Of a stretch of DNA of 34,408 nt, positions 29,901-34,408 are shown one piece after another; position 1 is the first letter of the stretch; every line of letters begins with the position of its first letter. The stretch is taken from contig JAUZPY010000010.1 of the NCBI GenBank assembly GCA_030705805.1, positions 1 through 34,408 on the forward strand. Direction: 5' to 3'. This DNA comes from Bacillota bacterium. GTDB lineage: Bacteria > Bacillota > Clostridia > CAKSNL01 > HGM11501. A program made the position numbers and the translations under genes. A model generated the notes under the pieces. That model was given only the letters and a program-made list of their open reading frames with translations, was not told where the DNA came from and did no database searches.

Positions 29901-32139
29901 AGAAGGTTTCCGCATCATCTACCGATGCTATTTCAGCTAAAACCTTAACGACTGCCGTGAGTTTTATATCATCAGACAGCTTGTATTCATTTTCCCCATA
30001 AGAAAGCAGCAGGTAGCCGTCTTTTTCTTCGCCGTCAAAAGCAGCTGTAAAAGTATAATTTCCGGCTGCATTTGCATTGAAGTTATCACAAGTCCAGCTC
30101 TTCACACTCAATGTACCCTTATTGCCGCCTTTATCTAAAAACTCTATCGAATTAGGAAGCAGTGCTTTCGCTTGCTCAAAAGTTTTTCCGACACTTATTC
30201 TGACATCTGACACCGGGGTTAAGGAATCAATTACTCCTGTTACCCGGACTTGCCCGATAGCTATAGTATCTTGACAAAGCTTATAATATTTATCCCCGGC
30301 ACTTATTATTTTATAGCCGGCTTTTTCTTCTCCGCCAAATAATGCACTGAAATTATAAATTCCGGGAGCAAGTGAATTAAACCCGTCACAGCTCCATGAG
30401 GAAACAGTCAAGGTTACACTGTCGCCCTTGTTATCCAAAGCAGTTAAATCAGATGCAAGAATTTTAATTGCATCTTGGGCGCTTGTACACTGGTCAACTT
30501 TTATACCTTCAGCATTTTGAATTGAAGTAATGGTGCTTATAAGCGTTACTTTTTGCCCTGGCATTTTATCTAAGTTAATTTTATATCTAAACCCGTCTAC
30601 ACCCTCTGCAACAATATACTCGGGAGCAGTGTCTATTGCATTAAATGCAGCCTTAAAGATATAGTCGCCTTTAGAATTTGCATCGTAATTATCACAAGAC
30701 CATGATAAAGGTGTAAAGCTTACACTATTCCCGAATATGTCCTGAGCTTTTAGTGTATCGGAAAGCATCAAAATAGCAGCATCCTTGTCCGAAAAAACGT
30801 CGGCAAGCACCGTCTTTAGCTCATCAAATCCTTCTAGCTCGGCTATCGCTGATACCTTTACAGATACGGTAAGTTCATTAGGAACCTTATAATTTACACC
30901 GTTTACATTAACAACCGTGTAATTTTCAAATTTAGCAGTATCCCCGTCAAATGATGCCGTAAACTCAAAATTGCCGGCGGAATTGTTTACATAGCTTCCG
31001 CAGCTCCACCCTTTAACCGGTATACTTAAAGCATTATTACCCGAATCAAGCGCTCCTGCTGCGTTCGGCAAAAGATTAATCACATCCAAAACAGTTTTAC
31101 CTGCGTCAATTGTAACGTCATCTAATTTGTCAAAGCTTTTAATCAGTCCGTAAACATCGACGGAAACCCAAGCAGCAGCCGAATCTGGAAGACGGTATCT
31201 GACATTGCCTATTGTAATCAATTTATAATTTGCCCCTTGAGGTCTTTCTCCGTCAAAATCCGCGTTAAAGTCAAAAATGCCCGGTGTGCCTTCCGAAAAG
31301 TTTTTGCAGCTGAAAGAACTTATACCTATTGTCAGTGTGTTGCCCTGTGAATCCACAGCTGTTACGCTGCCGGGCAGCAAGGCAGCAATGTCAGAAAGCG
31401 TTGCTCCCACATCCGTGCTTACTTCCTGCAAACTATTAACAGTTTTAATTAAACCTGTAAATTCGATTTCCGCTGTAAGATTTATGCCTTTTACCCCATA
31501 CTTTTCATCAGGCAAAGTATCAACAGTTCCGGATACCGCTACCTTCCCCGGACTATCTAAACTTTTATTACTGTCCCATGTTACAGCGCTTACAGAAGAA
31601 GACCCGTCGACAAAAATCACTTTTACCTGCGAAGGCAACATTGAGGTATATTCTGTCCCTATGGGCACATCTTTTAAGCTGAATACAGCGTCTTCGCCTT
31701 CAATGGTTTTGACCGCTGTGATTATTTTTGACATATCATAGAAATAATTGCCCGGTATATCAGTACCACCAAGAATTGCTTTATAGGACGTGTAATCACT
31801 TTGAATAGCTGCATAAATTTCTTTCTTTATTGAAAAATCAAAAGAAAAGCTGCCGGACTCATCTGTCTGGAAAAAATTTATGTAGATAATATCATCTGGA
31901 TTTATCGTGTCAAAGTCAAAAGGTGAATTTGTTTTTGCAACAGTCACAGAGACCGTTTCGCCCTCTGCAGGGTTCGTTATCTTGCCTGTTAATGTAAAAA
32001 ACGTATAGGCGTCGTCCTCACCCTTAAAGTGAATGCTGACATTGCCGAAATCGGCAGCATCGGCAAAGGCTGAGAATGAAAAAGCAAAAAGCAATATTAA
32101 TAGCATCATAAGCAATGCAAATACAACTTTTTTGGACAT
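26917..32139 (-). CDS. Secreted 1740-aa repeat protein: signal peptide, Big_4-like region, seven ~102-aa repeats, about nine Big2 (bacterial Ig-like) domains
   Basis: N-terminus MSKKVVFALLMMLLILLFAFSFSAFADA; repeated VTWSSSDTSVATVSSSGKVTAK Big2 signature; RBS AGGAGG upstream of 32139. Confidence 0.9.
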   Translation of the reverse strand: MSKKVVFALLMMLLILLFAFSFSAFADAADFGNVSIHFKGEDDAYTFFTLTGKITNPAEGETVSVTVAKTNSPFDFDTINPDDIIYINFFQTDESGSFSFDFSIKKEIYAAIQSDYTSYKAILGGTDIPGNYFYDMSKIITAVKTIEGEDAVFSLKDVPIGTEYTSMLPSQVKVIFVDGSSSVSAVTWDSNKSLDSPGKVAVSGTVDTLPDEKYGVKGINLTAEIEFTGLIKTVNSLQEVSTDVGATLSDIAALLPGSVTAVDSQGNTLTIGISSFSCKNFSEGTPGIFDFNADFDGERPQGANYKLITIGNVRYRLPDSAAAWVSVDVYGLIKSFDKLDDVTIDAGKTVLDVINLLPNAAGALDSGNNALSIPVKGWSCGSYVNNSAGNFEFTASFDGDTAKFENYTVVNVNGVNYKVPNELTVSVKVSAIAELEGFDELKTVLADVFSDKDAAILMLSDTLKAQDIFGNSVSFTPLSWSCDNYDANSKGDYIFKAAFNAIDTAPEYIVAEGVDGFRYKINLDKMPGQKVTLISTITSIQNAEGIKVDQCTSAQDAIKILASDLTALDNKGDSVTLTVSSWSCDGFNSLAPGIYNFSALFGGEEKAGYKIISAGDKYYKLCQDTIAIGQVRVTGVIDSLTPVSDVRISVGKTFEQAKALLPNSIEFLDKGGNKGTLSVKSWTCDNFNANAAGNYTFTAAFDGEEKDGYLLLSYGENEYKLSDDIKLTAVVKVLAEIASVDDAETFYAQKGKTKPEIASLLPTELTANITDEDTILIPVKYWESVGFVDNTEGTYNFEAVIDGTISLDGKIKTIIYNNNEYTLGADVKGKVTVIVTKEIKGFSDILKVEVNKTYSESDILKLFPSALGAVDEDDSPVTFNIEKVTCETFKEHTPGEYKYQVSFNGNTKKTDEYVIVQNNGIYYRISKDATPQIAVEVSAYVPVTEVALDNTGLCLITGEEKKINASAFPNEATNQNITWSSSNDSVAGVSSEGIVTAKAAGSAVITAYAENGTIHSSCTLTVKNRRLVTDKTEITLSKGQSLYPVIQVQNGTGAPGKTTVKWVSSDTGVAQVSSTGKITARAIGECFVTAYAYDDNSINAVIKMTVIPTCTSVNITGESSNDIVKTLAIDMGLPDKTIMLQAHTFPDEAGDNVTWSSSNCKIATVDKNGLVTALGLSGKVIIKALATDGSGKYASVEINIATLVKEINIEGSTEVAAGKSITLTANMLPLGATSKKVTWTSSDTSVATVSSSGKVTAKNVSKISSAVITATAADGSFIKGEITITVMPVTTKVYITCCDKDVTGGTLGIDLGSEEKTLQLGAYTDPSDASKLVTWSSNNSKIAAVDENGLVTAIGGKSGKVTITALASDGSRKYASVEINVATLVKEINIEGSTEVAAGKSITLTADVLPLGATSKRVTWTSSDTSVATVSSSGKVTARNVSQISSAVITATAADGSFIKGEITIKVTPVTTKVYITCRDKDVTGGTLGIDLGSEEKTLQLGAYTDPSDASNLVTWSSNNTKVATVDENGLVTVTGLKTGMVKITATAADGSKKAATVTINVAILAKEINITGSTDVAEGKSITLQANTSPDNATNKKVTWSSSDAELATVSSSGKVTAKSIENIETVTITATSEDGSYVSGSAVITVRPVAESVRILKDDSDVTGQTFVESKYAEIQFTAKTYPAPAGDNVVWSVSNTRYATVDENGLVTLNGRSGTVTITATATDGSGKKNTVKITIS
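27600..28640. repeat. Near-identical 543-bp tandem unit (two copies) within the Big2 array
   Basis: TGCCCCCAGCTGCAGCGTTTTTTCCTCTGAACC.. recurs at 27631 and 28174 (543-bp offset = 181 aa), and flanking sequence is almost identical. Confidence 0.9.
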
Positions 32140-32177
32140 GTTAAACCTCCTATTTAAAGCCTTTTAACCCACAGAAT

Positions 32178-32206
32178 ATTCTATCATTTTTATCTATAAT
32201 TGTCAA
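32178..32206 (-). promoter_or_regulatory. Strong SigA-type promoter for the repeat protein / hprK operon
   Basis: Minus strand TTGACA (32201-32206) - 17 bp - TAGAAT (32178-32183). Confidence 0.75.
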
Positions 32207-32421
32207 TTTATATTATTAATGCTTTCTTTAATATTTCTATAAGCTATATTTTTTTAATTTTTGTTTTATGCTTTTTATTTTTATGCACTCTATGCATAGA
32301 CCAATCTCCCAAATAAGAAAAAACATTCGTGTTTTATGTCAGATTTTAAATATATATTTTAAGAATGTCGAATTTTGTTTTTTTATTGGACTAATTCCTT
32401 TGTTTTCAATGGGTTTAAAAG

Positions 32422-32516
32422 TTATCCACAACCTATTTCATTTCAACTCGTTTAGATGTGGATAAGGTGCATAAATCGGTTGATAACTGCAATTTCAGGG
32501 GTTTTATTGGGGATAA
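32422..32516. promoter_or_regulatory. DnaA-box cluster (two perfect inverted 9-mers plus one near match)
   Basis: TTATCCACA 32422-32430; TGTGGATAA 32457-32465; TGGGGATAA 32508-32516 (1 mismatch). Confidence 0.55.
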
Positions 32517-32648
32517 AACCATCTTAAAAATAAATTTAGATTAAATGATAAATGTAAATTCCTGACATTTTTGTTAGAATTAGATTATGATTTTATGCGT
32601 GAAAGGAAATTTTTTACAGTATAAAACTATTGCTGGAAATTATTAAAC

Positions 32649-32677
32649 TTGTAATTTTTTAAAATTTATGCTATAAT
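32649..32677 (+). promoter_or_regulatory. rnpB promoter
   Basis: TTGTAA (32649-32654) - 17 bp - TATAAT (32672-32677), about 8 nt before the RNA 5' end. Confidence 0.75.
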
Positions 32678-32684
32678 ATTAATT

Positions 32685-33092
32685 GAGCAAGACAGACAAT
32701 CGCGGTGCGCATATGCGCAATGAGGAAAGTCCGGGCTCCGGGGCAAGGATGCCGGGTAACTCCCGGTGAAGGTAACTTTAAGGAAAGTGCAACAGAAATA
32801 TACCGCCCTTAAGCATAAGAGAGTTAAAGCCGCATAGTTTAAAAAACGTAAAAGTGTGCTGTGCGTGTTTGATTCTCTTATGCTTAGGGGTAAGGTTGGA
32901 ATGGTGAGGTAAGAGCTCACCGGCGCCTGGGTAATCAGGCGGCCATGTAAACCCCATCCGGAGCAACGCTGGCGTGGCGGAAAATGTTATAGACGGCCCG
33001 TCTCTTTTTCGGTCAGCGGCTTGAGCCATGCAGAGATGTACGGCCTAGATAGATGATTGTCCAACGACAGAACCCGGCTTATAGGCTTGCTC
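32685..33092 (+). ncRNA. rnpB: RNase P RNA (class A)
   Basis: Conserved GAGGAAAGTCCGGGCTCC and ACAGAACCCGGCTTATAGG (P4); P1 pairing GAGCAAG (32685-32691)/CTTGCTC (33086-33092); GGTGAGGTAAGAGCTCACCGG. Confidence 0.96.
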
Positions 33093-33096
33093 GTAA

Positions 33097-33132
33097 AAAA
33101 GAGGAGAAGCATAATTGCTTCTCCTCTTTTTT
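33097..33132 (+). terminator. rnpB intrinsic terminator
   Basis: GAGGAGAAGC ataatt GCTTCTCCTC TTTTTT. Confidence 0.93.
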
Positions 33133-33151
33133 ATATTTAGTGCTTTAGCAA

Positions 33152-33210
33152 AAAAAGGCGACCGAAGTCGCCTTTTTAATAACCGCCCGCATAGCGGGGC
33201 GGTTATTAAA
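33152..33210. repeat. Two further stacked hairpins: GGCGAC cgaa GTCGCC with A/T flanks, and a 14-bp-arm inverted repeat TTTAATAACCGCCC..GGGCGGTTATTAAA
   Basis: Read directly from sequence: 33157-33172 and 33175-33210. Confidence 0.8.
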
Positions 33211-33278
33211 ACTTAAGTCGGAGTATCCACCTCGTGCTATAATAAGGATGTTCAAGTCAAATTATAAAACAAATAGTT

Positions 33279-33300
33279 TAGCACACGCTTATGTGTGCTA
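33279..33300 (-). terminator. Hairpin downstream of the P-type ATPase
   Basis: TAGCACAC gcttat GTGTGCTA; weak T-tract on the minus strand. Confidence 0.5.
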
Positions 33301-33304
33301 TTTA

Positions 33305-34408
33305 TCATAGTTTTATTCTTCTTACGGAAAGTGAATTGAGTACTACGCTGACTGAGCTTGCAGCCATAGCCGCCGCTGCGATTACAGGGCTTAAAAAGCC
33401 TAAGGCAGCTATCGGAATTCCAATAATGTTATAGAAAAATGCCCAGAACAGATTTTGCCTGATTTTTCGCATAGTAGCTCTGGCCAGTGCTACCGCTCTC
33501 GCTACGTCCTTCATATCGCTCTTCATTAAAACTACGTCACCGGTTTCAACCGCCACGTCAGTTCCCGAACCGACAGCTATACCTATATCGGCTTCAGCCA
33601 GAGCCGGAGCATCGTTTATACCGTCACCTGCCATTGCAACAATAAAGCCGTTATTCTTTAATTCCTTGATTTTATCTGCCTTTACGTCGGGCAGCGCTCT
33701 TGGAATGATATTAGTAATGCCTGCAATCTTCCCTATAGCCCCGGCTGTGCTGGCATTATCCCCGGTTAAGAGATAAGATACTATGCCCATACTTTTAAGC
33801 CTTTCAACAGCCTCTTTGGAGCTTTCCCGCACTTTATCGGATACTGCGATTATCCCGACAAACCTGCCATCCTTGGAAACGCACATAACAGTTTTTCCGC
33901 TTTGTTCATATTCATCGGTTTTGGCGAGCGTTACATCTGTGCCTTCCTTGGCAAGGAAGTCCTTTGTACCTATAAGAACTTTACTGCCGCCTACCACTGC
34001 GGATATTCCCATGCCTGCATGAGCTTTAAAATTCTGGATCTCCGATAAGCTGCCTAAGCCTTTCCCGTATTCAGCAACAGCCTGACCCAAAGGATGCTCG
34101 GACTTGGATTCTGCGGATGCGGCCAAAAGTACCAGTTCTTTTTCGTCAATTCCGACAGGCGAAACATCTGTTACCTCCAGTTTTCCTTCGGTTAGTGTAC
34201 CTGTTTTATCAAAAACCACCGTATCTACTTTTGATAATCTCTCAAGATGTTCTCCGCCTTTAATCAGTATGCCGTGCTGGGCGCCTTTTCCTGTGCCGAC
34301 CATTATTGCCGTCGGCGTTGCAAGACCTAATGCGCAGGGACACGAAATAACTAAAACAGCTACTCCGTGCATGACGGCAGCTTCACCTGTTGCACCTGCT
34401 AAAAGCCA
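33305..34408 (-). CDS. Heavy-metal (CPC-type, likely copper) P-type ATPase, C-terminal part; truncated by the window edge
   Basis: [70 protein letters not shown]. The frame stays open through 34408 ([15 protein letters not shown]..), so ATG 34372 is internal. Confidence 0.95.
   Translation of the reverse strand, partial: WLLAGATGEAAVMHGVAVLVISCPCALGLATPTAIMVGTGKGAQHGILIKGGEHLERLSKVDTVVFDKTGTLTEGKLEVTDVSPVGIDEKELVLLAASAESKSEHPLGQAVAEYGKGLGSLSEIQNFKAHAGMGISAVVGGSKVLIGTKDFLAKEGTDVTLAKTDEYEQSGKTVMCVSKDGRFVGIIAVSDKVRESSKEAVERLKSMGIVSYLLTGDNASTAGAIGKIAGITNIIPRALPDVKADKIKELKNNGFIVAMAGDGINDAPALAEADIGIAVGSGTDVAVETGDVVLMKSDMKDVARAVALARATMRKIRQNLFWAFFYNIIGIPIAALGFLSPVIAAAAMAASSVSVVLNSLSVRRIKL

Noticed and set aside
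32666-33029. Minus-strand ORFs of 84 and 83 aa
   Set aside because: They are antisense to RNase P RNA; structure and conserved P4 sequences explain the region.
34372-34372. Start codon for the P-type ATPase at 34372
   Set aside because: The frame remains open to the window edge and the CPC motif is normally mid-protein, so this ATG is internal.

Overview
Bacterial chromosomal window, Firmicutes/Clostridia-like by gene content. It is mostly coding and mostly housekeeping. Left to right: the 3' remnant of an ISL3-type transposase with a tandemly duplicated element end abutting rpoC; rpoC and rpoB (-); an ArsR-like regulator plus an intracellular GH2-type glycosidase (+); mltG and a DJ-1/PfpI gene (-); an ArsR / ArsP-like permease / small thioredoxin operon (+); htpG (-); a compact two-gene operon of a NifU/IscU-like scaffold and a GGGtGRT-family protein (-); a small DUF2007-like protein; a long operon reading (on the - strand) 1740-aa repeat protein > hprK > ROK kinase > murB > rapZ > whiA > dnaE; an AT-rich intergenic region with an inverted pair of perfect DnaA-box 9-mers; RNase P RNA (rnpB, +); and the C-terminal part of a CPC-type heavy-metal P-type ATPase (-). 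The best candidates for undescribed biology are the NifU-like/GGGtGRT operon, the seven-copy ~102-aa domain in the giant surface protein co-transcribed with hprK, the DnaA-box cluster, and the ArsR-permease-thioredoxin unit. All family names are from recognition by eye; no searches were run.
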